A stretch of 64,000 nt of DNA from Lewinellaceae bacterium. Lineage in GTDB: Bacteria; Bacteroidota; Bacteroidia; Chitinophagales; Saprospiraceae. The first letter of the stretch is position 1. Every line of letters begins with the position of its first letter. A program made the position numbers and the translations under genes. The notes under the pieces are model-generated. The model was not told where the DNA came from, did not search any database, and was given only the letters and a program-made list of their open reading frames with translations. The stretch is from positions 246,417 through 310,416 of the forward strand of contig JACJYP010000007.1 of the NCBI GenBank assembly GCA_020636045.1, written 5' to 3'. Below are positions 26,420 to 37,244 of the stretch, in pieces.

Positions 26420-26908
26420 TCATATTCCCAGTCCTTTACCGAGAAACCCCGTCAGCCCGCCCACTACTTTGCTGGTGAGGTTTACGATAAATGCGTATTG
26501 CTTGTATTTTTTCTTGAATTTGGGCACCAGGTCCACTACGTCGTTCAGATAAGGCTTCTTTGCGACGCGCAGGCCCAGGTCTACTTTTTCGAGCGTATTC
26601 AGGCCGCTTTGCCATTTCTGTGTGTCGTTTAGTATCTTGTCGATGTAGCGCTCGTTCTGGGAATGGTATTTCTGCACGTACTTGACGCCGTTCACGGGGT
26701 TGAAAAACTTCAGGTCTTCGTTCATGAACAACACGTAGTCCTGCACCAGTCCGTCCAGTTTTTGTTCGGGAGGAATATTGCTTTCTGCCAGGCGTTTCAG
26801 GGTTTTGTTGTGATTGGAAAGCCACCGGTTTTGTTTCCAGGTAGCGCAGCCGGTATTGGCAATGAGCAGGCCGGCGGCGAGGCACAACAAAAGAGTTGCT
26901 TTTTGCAT
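26420..26908 (-). CDS. Putative lipoprotein, function unknown
   Basis: I do not recognise the family. The 162-residue product has a lipoprotein signal with lipobox IANTGC (Cys21), so it should be anchored in the outer or inner membrane. The mature part is mostly helical and lysine-rich (ending KKKYKQYAFIVNLTSKVVGGL) and has a second mildly hydrophobic, glycine-rich tail (VVGGLTGFLGKGLGI) that might contact membrane. It stands alone, divergent from the methyltransferase at 27015. Confidence 0.72.
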   Translation of the reverse strand: MQKATLLLCLAAGLLIANTGCATWKQNRWLSNHNKTLKRLAESNIPPEQKLDGLVQDYVLFMNEDLKFFNPVNGVKYVQKYHSQNERYIDKILNDTQKWQSGLNTLEKVDLGLRVAKKPYLNDVVDLVPKFKKKYKQYAFIVNLTSKVVGGLTGFLGKGLGI

Positions 26909-27014
26909 GTAGCGGATTGGGTTTGAGTGTTAAAAGCGTTTGATACGTCGCATTAACGCCCCAAGTGGCGTTCCTTGTTGCCGTCACCCGAAAATATTTT
27001 CCGAAAATTGCCCG

Positions 27015-27860
27015 ATGAAAAACGCCTTCCCGGACGTACACAGTTACTACAACCACACGGGTTTCGACTACCGGAACATCTGGAACCGGCGCCGCAACGA
27101 TGTGGCCGTGCATTTCGGTTATTACGACGAACAGGCCAGCCGGCACGCCGATACGCTCGACAATATGAACCGCGTGCTGGCCGATATGGCCGGCATCCGG
27201 GCAGGCGAACGGGTACTCGACGCAGGCTGCGGCATGGGCAATTCCTGCTTCTGGCTTGCAGAACATCGCCAGGTGCAGGTCACCGGGATCAACATCGTAA
27301 AAAGCCAGATCGAGGCTTGCCGCTCCCGTGCACAAAGTAAACATACGGCATTGGTAGATTTCGCAGAGGCCGATTTTTGTCAAATGCCTTTCGAAAACGA
27401 CCGTTTTGATGTGATATGGGCCTGCGAAAGCATTTGCCATGCTTCCGAAAAGGCCGCTTTCTACCGGGAGGCTTTTCGCGTGCTAAAACCCGGCGGCAGG
27501 CTGGTAATGGCCGAATACATGCGCACCGGGCGACCGCTTTCCGATCACTGCGAGCACTTGTTGCGCGCGTGGTTGCATCCCTGGGCGATTCCGGATATCG
27601 ACACCGCCGAACAACATTGCGCCTACGCGCAGGAGGCGGGTCTCAGGGTCGCCGAATTGCGCGATGTAACGGCCAACGTACAGGTGTCGCTGCGCAATCT
27701 GCATGAAATATCTTCCCGTTGGCTTCCGTTCGGAACACTCCTATCGTATGTGAGACTTGTCGGGCCTGTGCGCCTGGGAAACGCCCGTGCCTCCGTCCGC
27801 CAGTATGAAGCTTTGCTGGCAGGGGCGTGGAAATACGGCATGTTGCTGGCCGTGAAATAG
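27015..27860 (+). CDS. SAM-dependent methyltransferase (tocopherol/sterol type fold)
   Basis: The 281-residue protein has SAM motif I VLDAGCGMG at 67-75, then FDVIWACESICHASEK and FYREAFRVLKPGGRL, the pattern of the UbiE/gamma-tocopherol/sterol methyltransferase group. The N-terminal YYNHTGFDYRNIWNRR and HFGYYDE are typical of methyltransferases acting on lipids or terpenoid-like compounds. The true substrate is unknown. A start at 26940 is possible but would add 25 residues with no similarity to the fold, so 27015 is used. The next gene starts 24 bases after its stop. Confidence 0.84.
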   Translation: MKNAFPDVHSYYNHTGFDYRNIWNRRRNDVAVHFGYYDEQASRHADTLDNMNRVLADMAGIRAGERVLDAGCGMGNSCFWLAEHRQVQVTGINIVKSQIEACRSRAQSKHTALVDFAEADFCQMPFENDRFDVIWACESICHASEKAAFYREAFRVLKPGGRLVMAEYMRTGRPLSDHCEHLLRAWLHPWAIPDIDTAEQHCAYAQEAGLRVAELRDVTANVQVSLRNLHEISSRWLPFGTLLSYVRLVGPVRLGNARASVRQYEALLAGAWKYGMLLAVK

Positions 27861-27884
27861 GTTGAATTCAAAAGTGCAGCGCAA

Positions 27885-29753
27885 ATGTGTATGAAAGCAC
27901 CCATTTTTCATATTCACGCAGTGTTCACGTTCTTCCTGCCTGCCATGGTATGCGCTCAGGGCATGCTCGACCAGCCGGCTATTGAATTGGCCTGGGAGGC
28001 GCGTCGCGACCTGTCGGAATCAACCTACAACGCAAAACTCGAGGAGATGAGGAACAAGGGATACCGCCTCACCGACGTAGAGGTGCTGGGCGGGGGTGCG
28101 CGTATCTATGCGGGGATATGGCGTAAAAACGTCGACAACCGCAACTGGGAAGTAAATACCCGCCTCAGCGATCGCGCGTTTGCCGAAAAATGGGAGACCT
28201 TGAAAAATAAAGGTTACCGGCCGGTCGACCAGGAGTTCCATGCCCTCAACGGCATGCCCTACTACGGAGCGATCTGGGTGGAAAACAAAGAAAACCTGAA
28301 ATGGGCTTCATTCAGAAAACTGACTGCCGCCGGTTTTTCTGAAAAACAGGCGGAATACAAAGACCGGTATATGCCCGTTGACCTCGATGTGTACGAAATA
28401 GGAGGGCAACAGCTGTATTCACTTGTATGGTTGGAGAACAAAGATAACCTGAAGTGGGCCATTCAGCGCGACATCGCCCGGGGCAAACTGCCAGAGCAGG
28501 TCAAGGCATTTTCAGATAAGGGTTTCAGGCTCTACAAGATTGAAATGTACGAGCAAAATGGGGCTGCCAGATACGCAGCCATATGGGTTGAAAACACAGA
28601 AAAACGCTACTGGCAGGCACGTTACGATCTGGACGAAAACCGGTTTCGCAATTGGCGCCAGCGATTTAGGGACCGGGGTTACCGGCTGGAATCTTTGGAA
28701 ATGTACCGTTCGCAGGGCAAAATACTATACGCCGGCATCTGGCTGGAAAACGATGAACGCGTCCGCTGGCCCCTGAGTGACCAAGTAGATAAAACAGTAC
28801 AGGGCTATATCTTGAAAGAACCTGTGGCCGGCATTAGCTGCGCGATCGCCGTCAACGGTAAAATACACTTCACCAGAGGCTGGGGGTTTCAGGACATCGC
28901 ATCTAAAAAAGAAGCGCATGCCAATACCATTTTCAGGCATGCTTCCATTGCAAAAGCGCTGTGCTCCGTGATGGCTTTCAGGCTTCATGCACAAGGTAAG
29001 ATCGACCTCTCAAATCGCACGCGCAGTTATGAGCCGCGCCTTCCTCCCCACCATACGCATACGGTCGGCCAGTTGCTGTCGTGCAGGGGCGGCGTACGGC
29101 ATTATAAACAAGGCCACGACCCTCTGAAAGCCGGCACTGCCGAAATTTATACCAATGCATTCGACGCCACACGCCTTTTCAGTGCCGATTCGCTGATACC
29201 GATACCATATCTGTACTCTACCCACGGTTATACTTGTGCGGCCGCAGCAATGGAAAAAGCAACTGGGCTATCCTATTCCGCTATTTTGGATCAACAACTT
29301 GCAAAGCCTTTCGATCTGGGTTCCCTGCGCTGCGAAAACCTGAACCAACTCCCGGAAGAGCGTTCCAAAATTTACAGATACGGGCCAAGCGGTTTTGTTG
29401 AAATAATACCCGAAAGCCTGAGCTGGAAATACGCCGGCGGGGGCACCGAGTCGTCCGTTTACGATCTTGCCAGGTTTGGCATACAATTGCTCGAAGGGAA
29501 AGTGCTTTCAAAAGTAGCATTGACAACCATGACGACTCCTCCCGACACTTTCGACGAGTATGCATTCGGCTGGGATACCGGCAAACAGCGCGGGCAGGCT
29601 TATTTCTGCAAGTCGGGTGGCCAGCCGGGCGCGCGTTCTTTTATCATTTGCTACCCGGTCAAAAAAGTGGTCGTGGCCCTGCTTTCCAATACCGCCGGAG
29701 ATGGCATTGTGGATTTGGGGAAACAGATCGGAGGCCTGCTGATCGGGGAATAA
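27885..29753 (+). CDS. Secreted serine hydrolase with five tandem-repeat domains
   Basis: A 622-residue protein with a signal peptide ending near residue 24 (AMVCAQG). Residues about 36-296 hold five copies of a 51-53-residue repeat of the bacterial tandem repeat domain 1 type. Each runs through a GYR-type turn and ends (Y/A)AGIW or AAIWVEN plus a charged NLKW-like stretch. Residues about 300-622 are a class C beta-lactamase-type hydrolase with SIAK (Ser354, Lys357) as SxxK and YST (444-446) as the second motif. Family members act as esterases, peptidases or, with such repeats, polyglycine-type endopeptidases. Start 27891 (MKAP) is equally possible. It may be co-transcribed with the preceding methyltransferase. 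Confidence 0.85.
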   Translation: MCMKAPIFHIHAVFTFFLPAMVCAQGMLDQPAIELAWEARRDLSESTYNAKLEEMRNKGYRLTDVEVLGGGARIYAGIWRKNVDNRNWEVNTRLSDRAFAEKWETLKNKGYRPVDQEFHALNGMPYYGAIWVENKENLKWASFRKLTAAGFSEKQAEYKDRYMPVDLDVYEIGGQQLYSLVWLENKDNLKWAIQRDIARGKLPEQVKAFSDKGFRLYKIEMYEQNGAARYAAIWVENTEKRYWQARYDLDENRFRNWRQRFRDRGYRLESLEMYRSQGKILYAGIWLENDERVRWPLSDQVDKTVQGYILKEPVAGISCAIAVNGKIHFTRGWGFQDIASKKEAHANTIFRHASIAKALCSVMAFRLHAQGKIDLSNRTRSYEPRLPPHHTHTVGQLLSCRGGVRHYKQGHDPLKAGTAEIYTNAFDATRLFSADSLIPIPYLYSTHGYTCAAAAMEKATGLSYSAILDQQLAKPFDLGSLRCENLNQLPEERSKIYRYGPSGFVEIIPESLSWKYAGGGTESSVYDLARFGIQLLEGKVLSKVALTTMTTPPDTFDEYAFGWDTGKQRGQAYFCKSGGQPGARSFIICYPVKKVVVALLSNTAGDGIVDLGKQIGGLLIGE

Positions 29754-29754
29754 A

Positions 29755-29862
29755 TTGCCCTCCAAAGCGGGGTCGATTGGAAGTATGCGGTTTACAATAC
29801 CAAGAAAGATTGCCTCCACTGGGTTTTTACTGCCTACGGCCTACTGTCCTTTAGACCACCAG
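29755..29862. repeat. Partial copy of a dispersed intergenic repeat
   Basis: GCGGGGTCGATTGG at 29770-29783 is identical to 58769-58782. The later ACTGCCTACGGCCTACTG resembles the ACTGCCTACTGCC tail of the copy near 43.8 kb. It fills the short gap between the serine hydrolase and scpA genes. No coding potential. Confidence 0.5.
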
Positions 29863-29870
29863 GTCACGAT

Positions 29871-31931
<2,061 letters not shown>

Positions 31932-32125
31932 ACTCGAAAAATGACGGCGGCAATATCGGAATTTTTCAGCGGCCGGGAATCAGCAATCGCCCGATCGTCC
32001 CCGTTCGGAGCCATTTTCTGCCGGTTGGGAAATAATGCAGCTTCCTGTTCAAATATTAAGGAATAGTTTTATTGATCTGCTCCGGCCCCTGCGGACCGGT
32101 ATTTTTTAACAAAAACTGATTTACA

Positions 32126-33925
32126 ATGAGAACAAGATCCAACTTATTCACCTTGCTGCTGGTCCTTTGCATCGCAGTATCATCATCCGCCCAATTCGGA
32201 ACAAATAACCGGTTGCTTTTCATCGCTAACATGGACGGGCAACAGGAAGTACCCTCCGTTACTACAAACGCACGTGGCGTCGCCACATTTATGTTGTCTG
32301 AAGACAGGAATACTGTTGTTGTCAATGGCGTTTTCAGCGGTCTGAGCGGAGCCATTACAGGCTGCCACATCCATACCGGGGCGACCGGAGTCAGCGGTCC
32401 GGTATACGTCAACTTTTCCAGCAATGCCTCGGGCAATCGCCTGCGTGCCGATATCGCCATTCCCAGCGATTTTATATCGATGGCGCTGAACGACCAATTA
32501 TACCTGAATGTGCATACTGCCGCCAATCCGGGCGGTGAGATCAGAGGTCAACTGCACCTGATGACCGACGAGTTTTTCGCAGCCCCGATGGATGGCAATC
32601 AGGAAGTACCGTCTGTGGCCGGGAGCGGCTTCGGAGTCGGCTTGCTCGCTTATTCGCCGGGCAGCAATACCGCCCGGTATTCGGCAGTAGTCAACGGATT
32701 GTCCGGCTCCGTGACCGCTTCACATATCCATGAAGGAGCGACTGGTGTTGCTGGTCCGGTTGTGGTGGCTTTGGCGCTGAGCGGGAACTCGACCGTAAGC
32801 AACAACATCGATCTGAGCGGTCTCGCTACTGATTTCAAGCAAAAACTGGCTGCCGGCGACTATTATATCAATGTACACACGGCCAACAACCCTGCCGGTG
32901 AAGTGAGGGGTCAATTGTTCGAACTCGGGCCGCTGGCATTCGAGACCATCCTGAATGGCGCGCAGGAAACACCACCCGTGACAACATCGGCAAGCGGTGT
33001 GGCAGTAGCAGCCCTGTCTCCCAATCTCGACACATTGACATACTACATCGGTGCTACGGGCCTGACACCAACCGCCGCGCATTTTCATAAAGCGGCGCCG
33101 GGCGCTGCGGGTGGAGTAGTCGTGGCCCTGCAAACGACTGCGATCGCGAATTTCTACAGCGCAAAGATCGCCGTCGACGAAGTTTTTGTAACCGACCTGC
33201 TGAACGGGAATATTTATGTGAATGTACACACGGTAGCAAACCCCGGCGGGGAAATCAGGGGTCAGATGGAGCCTTTGCTGCGGCGGGTTTATGCGTTCGA
33301 CCTGTGCAGCGACCAGGAAGTGCCGCCCAATGCTTCAACAGGTATCGGCGCCGCTGTAGTGAGTACCGATCGCCTGAATACAAACATGGATTACCTGTTC
33401 ATCGTAGACGGGCTCAGTGGAAATGCGACGGCTGCACACATCCACGACGGAGCGATCGGCGTGAGCGGGCCGGTAGCCATTGCACTCAACACACCGTCAC
33501 CCGCGTCCAGCGGCATGGTACAGATCACCGGCGCCGATGCAGTGAAACTGGAGTCGGGCGACACCTATCTGAACGTACATACCGCCGCCAACCCCGCGGG
33601 CGAGGTGCGCGGACAGGTATTGCGAGCCCTGGGATGCGCCGCCAACGTCCCGACAGTAGAGCCGGTTGTTATTTCACAAGCGGTCTTTCCCAATCCCACT
33701 GCCGGCATGGCCATGTTGCGCCTGCAGGTCGGGCAAGGTTTTGAAGGCAGACTGAGTTTGTCCGATCCGGCCGGTAAAGTTTATATGCGTGAACACATTA
33801 CACTTACTGCGGGCGAGCAAATGTTGCCCCTCGATCTGAAGGCTCTGCCGGCCGGTTTGTATTTCGGAAGGATCGACACCGGGCAGAGCGGACAAATCGC
33901 CGTTTTTAAAATCGTCCGGGAATAA
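32126..33925 (+). CDS. Secreted four-CHRD-domain protein with T9SS sorting domain
   Basis: A 599-residue protein: signal peptide (about 1-23), then four CHRD domains at about 28-147, 148-268, 269-385 and 386-505, and a T9SS type A sorting domain from about 518 (FPNPTAGMAMLRLQ). Each CHRD copy shows QEVPSV-like start, HIH or HFH in the middle (HIHTGATG, HIHEGATG, HFHKAAPG, HIHDGAIG) and the end NVHTAANPGGEIRGQ. CHRD was named from chordin and is common in bacterial surface proteins; its function is unknown. The histidine and carboxylate pattern suggests metal binding (inference). A terminator follows at 33965. Confidence 0.9.
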   Translation: MRTRSNLFTLLLVLCIAVSSSAQFGTNNRLLFIANMDGQQEVPSVTTNARGVATFMLSEDRNTVVVNGVFSGLSGAITGCHIHTGATGVSGPVYVNFSSNASGNRLRADIAIPSDFISMALNDQLYLNVHTAANPGGEIRGQLHLMTDEFFAAPMDGNQEVPSVAGSGFGVGLLAYSPGSNTARYSAVVNGLSGSVTASHIHEGATGVAGPVVVALALSGNSTVSNNIDLSGLATDFKQKLAAGDYYINVHTANNPAGEVRGQLFELGPLAFETILNGAQETPPVTTSASGVAVAALSPNLDTLTYYIGATGLTPTAAHFHKAAPGAAGGVVVALQTTAIANFYSAKIAVDEVFVTDLLNGNIYVNVHTVANPGGEIRGQMEPLLRRVYAFDLCSDQEVPPNASTGIGAAVVSTDRLNTNMDYLFIVDGLSGNATAAHIHDGAIGVSGPVAIALNTPSPASSGMVQITGADAVKLESGDTYLNVHTAANPAGEVRGQVLRALGCAANVPTVEPVVISQAVFPNPTAGMAMLRLQVGQGFEGRLSLSDPAGKVYMREHITLTAGEQMLPLDLKALPAGLYFGRIDTGQSGQIAVFKIVRE

Positions 33926-33964
33926 CCCCTCTCATTTCAGGAACTGAATTATTTGTTGCATGTA

Positions 33965-33996
33965 GTGGCGTCCGCGCAATGCGGAGGCCACTTTTT
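33965..33996 (+). terminator. Terminator after the CHRD gene
   Basis: GTGGCGTCCGC (33965-33975) pairs, with one internal mismatch, with GCGGAGGCCAC (33981-33991), then five Ts. The remaining gap to 34224 is AT-rich and holds nothing I can support. Confidence 0.72.
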
Positions 33997-34224
33997 AATA
34001 TGTCATCCGACCTGTCATCGAGCCGATGTCGGCGGGAATTATGACTTTTGTCCTGATCGGGCCGCAGGGTGTGGTGCTTCTTATTGTTGCCGGTTGCTTT
34101 CTCTTTGTGTACATAAAAAGCCAACACCACCGATGCCGCGTGCTATATGTGCAGGGTAAATTGATTATTATAGAACAGATCGGCAGCACGCACATTTTTC
34201 AGTTATGATTGTTACGCTTATTAC

Positions 34225-35115
34225 ATGAAAGTTGCCGGTTTTACCATCGTTCGAAATGCGTTGCTTTACGACTATCCGGTCGTCGAAGCGATCAGGTCTA
34301 TTCTGCCGGTATGCGATTACATGGTGGTGGCCGTAGGCAAATCCGAAGACGACACCCTTGAACTCATCAAGGGTATAGGAGATCTGAAAATACACATCAT
34401 CGAAACCGAATGGGACGACTCGATGCGCGAAGGCGGGCAGGTGTTGGCTGCAGAAACCAACAAAGCCCTCGCCGCCATTCCGGCCGAATTCGACTGGTGC
34501 TTTTACATTCAGGCCGATGAATGTGTGCATGAAGTGGACCTTCCGGCCATACGCAGCGGCATGGAGCGCTGGCTTGAAGATGATAATACAGAAGGCCTGC
34601 TTTTCGATTACCGGCACTTTTACGGCTCCTTCGATTTTATCGGACTCAGCAGGCGCTGGTACCGGCGCGAAGTGCGCATCATCCGCAACGACAAACACAT
34701 CAGATCGTACCGGGATGCGCAGGGTTTTCGCTATTTCGATTCACCGGACGGAAAAGGGCGGAAACTGCGTGTCAGAAGGCTGCCCGCATATATTTATCAT
34801 TACGGCTGGGTAAAACACCCGGAAGCGCAACAACGGAAGCAACTGAATTTCAACCGCTTGTGGCACAATGATGAAAAAGTACGGTCAATGGTGGGCGAGC
34901 AAAAGGACTACGCTTACGACGGCCGGGAGCCGCTGGAACGTTTCCGCGGCAAACATCCTGCTGTGATGCGCCCCCGCATCGAAGCCGTCAACTGGCGTTT
35001 CCGGGGCGATCCGACCATGGCCGACTGGTCGCTGAAAGACCGCCTGTCGAACTGGATAGAAAAAACGACCGGATGGCGGCCGGGCGAATACAAAAACTAC
35101 GTGCTGCTCGAATGA
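34225..35115 (+). CDS. Glycosyltransferase, GT2-like
   Basis: The 296-residue protein has a nucleotide-sugar binding fold of the GT-A type. MKVAGFTIVRNALLYDYPVV opens the first strand and helix, YMVVAVGKSEDDT follows, and the DxD-equivalent is the QADE motif at 96-99 in WCFYIQADECVHE. There are no membrane helices, so it is cytoplasmic or peripheral. Neither the donor nor the acceptor can be read. It stands alone between a terminator and the convergent batD gene, with no other polysaccharide genes near, so it is not part of a recognisable surface-glycan cluster. Confidence 0.83.
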   Translation: MKVAGFTIVRNALLYDYPVVEAIRSILPVCDYMVVAVGKSEDDTLELIKGIGDLKIHIIETEWDDSMREGGQVLAAETNKALAAIPAEFDWCFYIQADECVHEVDLPAIRSGMERWLEDDNTEGLLFDYRHFYGSFDFIGLSRRWYRREVRIIRNDKHIRSYRDAQGFRYFDSPDGKGRKLRVRRLPAYIYHYGWVKHPEAQQRKQLNFNRLWHNDEKVRSMVGEQKDYAYDGREPLERFRGKHPAVMRPRIEAVNWRFRGDPTMADWSLKDRLSNWIEKTTGWRPGEYKNYVLLE

Positions 35116-35131
35116 TCGAAGGAGGGGAGGC

Positions 35132-36883
35132 TCAGGAGCGCAGGCTTTTTTCCAGCACCTGCAACGCCTGTTCGTAACTGCGCAGCGTAGCCGGCATTTG
35201 CGTCGCTTGTGTCTGCCCCGCAAAAAGCGCCTGCTCGCACGTTTGCCATACCGAAAGCAGGTCCTGTATGGTACCCGAAGGGATGTTGCGCTCCGACAAC
35301 TGCCGCCGCACGTTTTCCTGCGTCATCTGCGCGGGCGACAGCATCAGCCGGGCCGAAAGATAATGCTGAAGGGATTTGAACAGGGCATCGTAAAACGCAC
35401 GCGGCGCTCCCGCCTGCAATAGATCGGCCAGTGCGCGGGTCGGTTTTACGACAGGCGCGGCCGGCGCGCGGGCCGGTGCATTGGATGTATGCCCGGCGGT
35501 TCTTTTACGCCTGAACAAGGCGACCAGTCCCCATGCCAGGAACGGCAGCGCCACGACTGCCCAAAGGACCGGCGAGCGGAACCAGCCGAGCAGGTCGTCC
35601 CATATATCCGGCAGATCTGTCGGGGCTTGTACCAATGGCGCGATAGTGTCGACAGGCGCATTCAGGCCGTAATGCGCGCCTTTTCCGACCTGTATCACCG
35701 GCAGCATTTCACCCCAAAGCCTCCTGTAGCGATTGCTGTCGGGATCAAAAAAAATAAGCGCGGGGCGGAGCTGGTAAGTACCCGGCTCTTTCGGAAGAAT
35801 GACGTATTCCAGCACCCTGGTGTGCACGAGTTCTTCGCCATTTTCGTATTCTTCCTCTTCTTTTACTTTTGGCTCGAATACCTCCAGGCTGTCGGAAAGT
35901 TGCAGCCGGGGCGGGGCAAATCTCCTGGCATCTCCGTTGCCACGGATCGACATGGTCAATGTAAGAGCGTCGTCGGTAGTCAGCGTATCGCGGTCTATCT
36001 GGATCGACCAGTCGTACTGACCTACCCCGCCTGAAAAATACTCGGGCGGAGGCGCCGGCAGCGGCTTTACCTGGAGTACTGCCGGTTGCGTCTGGAACAA
36101 AACGGGTTTGGGCATCAGGAAGCCGCCGAAATGCCCGCCCTGCTCTACGCCGATCCTGACTTTTGCCGAGCCGATCGCGATCTCGCCCGTTTCCAGCGGA
36201 AACAGCGCTTCTTCGTGCAGCACCTTGACCGCATATTTTTTGCCGCTGATCGTGCGATAAGTGACCCGCGTATCGAAGCGCCTTTTCTCTTTTGAGTAAA
36301 AGCCGTCAAAGTCCGGCAATTCGATGATATCGGCGCCTTCGATCGACAGCTGGGTATAGAGCACGATGCGCCAGGTCACCTGTTGCCCCGGGTATGCTTC
36401 CGTCCGGTCGAGTTCGCCGGTGATAAAAAGATTGTCCGTCGCTCCGGGCGGCACATTCACATTGGGTCGTGCCCTGGGCGATACGATCCGTACGGACAGG
36501 GGCTGGCTTTCGACCTGTTTTCCGTTGACCGTCACTTTGGCAGCGCCAATGGAAAAAGTGCCGGTGCGCCGCGGCTCCAGTTCATACGTCCAGCTTTGTT
36601 TGATGGTGGAGCGGCCGTTGATGATGGTCATGCCGCGCATTTCCGAGGGGCCGGTCAGTATTTTGAAATTGCCCAGATCGGGTGGTGTGAACTTGTTGCC
36701 CTGCGCATCATTCAGGGTGAAACTCAGTTCGAATGTGCTGCCCAGCACCACTTCTCTTGCATTGATGCCCGCTTCGAAACTCTGGGAAGCGGCCGTTCGG
36801 GGGAGCCAGCACAGCAATATCGCTACCATTACCGCATGCCAGTGCGGGCGCAGGTCGTAAAAGTTCGACAGGTAGCAGTTCAT
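35132..36883 (-). CDS. batD: BatD family protein (oxygen-tolerance operon type)
   Basis: The protein of 583 residues from this start has a signal region ending near SQSFEAG, followed by Ig-like beta domains including DLGNFKILTGPSEMRGMTIINGRST, the BatD hallmark. A membrane helix near residues 430-455 (LWAVVALPFLAWGLVALF) is followed by a cytoplasmic helical tail. BatD proteins accompany MoxR ATPases and von Willebrand factor proteins (BatA, BatB); in Bacteroides the operon was linked to aerotolerance. None of those partners is in the window, so this copy is isolated. An ATG at 36907 would add eight residues; 36829 would be another start. Confidence 0.85.
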   Translation of the reverse strand: MNCYLSNFYDLRPHWHAVMVAILLCWLPRTAASQSFEAGINAREVVLGSTFELSFTLNDAQGNKFTPPDLGNFKILTGPSEMRGMTIINGRSTIKQSWTYELEPRRTGTFSIGAAKVTVNGKQVESQPLSVRIVSPRARPNVNVPPGATDNLFITGELDRTEAYPGQQVTWRIVLYTQLSIEGADIIELPDFDGFYSKEKRRFDTRVTYRTISGKKYAVKVLHEEALFPLETGEIAIGSAKVRIGVEQGGHFGGFLMPKPVLFQTQPAVLQVKPLPAPPPEYFSGGVGQYDWSIQIDRDTLTTDDALTLTMSIRGNGDARRFAPPRLQLSDSLEVFEPKVKEEEEYENGEELVHTRVLEYVILPKEPGTYQLRPALIFFDPDSNRYRRLWGEMLPVIQVGKGAHYGLNAPVDTIAPLVQAPTDLPDIWDDLLGWFRSPVLWAVVALPFLAWGLVALFRRKRTAGHTSNAPARAPAAPVVKPTRALADLLQAGAPRAFYDALFKSLQHYLSARLMLSPAQMTQENVRRQLSERNIPSGTIQDLLSVWQTCEQALFAGQTQATQMPATLRSYEQALQVLEKSLRS

Positions 36884-37050
36884 TGTTCCAGATAGCAGGC
36901 GGTGCAAGGCAGCCGCCCGGAAGTTTCATTTCCAGAATATTGCGGACCCAAATAACGCGTCCGGTTCGGTCTGCATTTTACAGAACAGGTCAAACACGGC
37001 TCGCAAGTGTCCTTAAAGCGGTTCAAAGTTACAAGACTCGATTCATCTTA

Positions 37051-37211
37051 GGGTGTGTCTGAACAATACTTTTGGATTTGAAAATAAATGATTTTGGGTT
37101 CTGATCAAATGGCTTTTTGTGTGGAATAGCAGCGCTATTGCGCGAAAAAAACACGTAGAGCAGGTTCCAGTAGCATTCTTTTCAGGCCAACGGGTATTTT
37201 CAGACACACCC
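37051..37211. mobile_element. MITE-like element between batD and gldB
   Basis: The 161-base block starts GGGTGTGTCTGAACAATA (37051-37068) and ends TATTTTCAGACACACCC (37195-37211), which is the reverse complement of GGGTGTGTCTGAAAATA. The ends resemble those of IS5-type insertion sequences. There is no coding capacity inside, so a transposase must act in trans. A near-identical solo end lies at 22542. An internal TACTTTTG at 37067-37074 matches the -7 consensus. It does not touch either gene. Confidence 0.7.
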
Positions 37212-37244
37212 CACCAACACGGCATTTTCAGCATATCTGCTCAA

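Noticed and set aside
34026..34208. A 60-codon frame with one hydrophobic segment upstream of the glycosyltransferase
   Set aside because: AT-rich, no family match, no promoter; another open frame lies opposite. A real small protein is possible but not supported.
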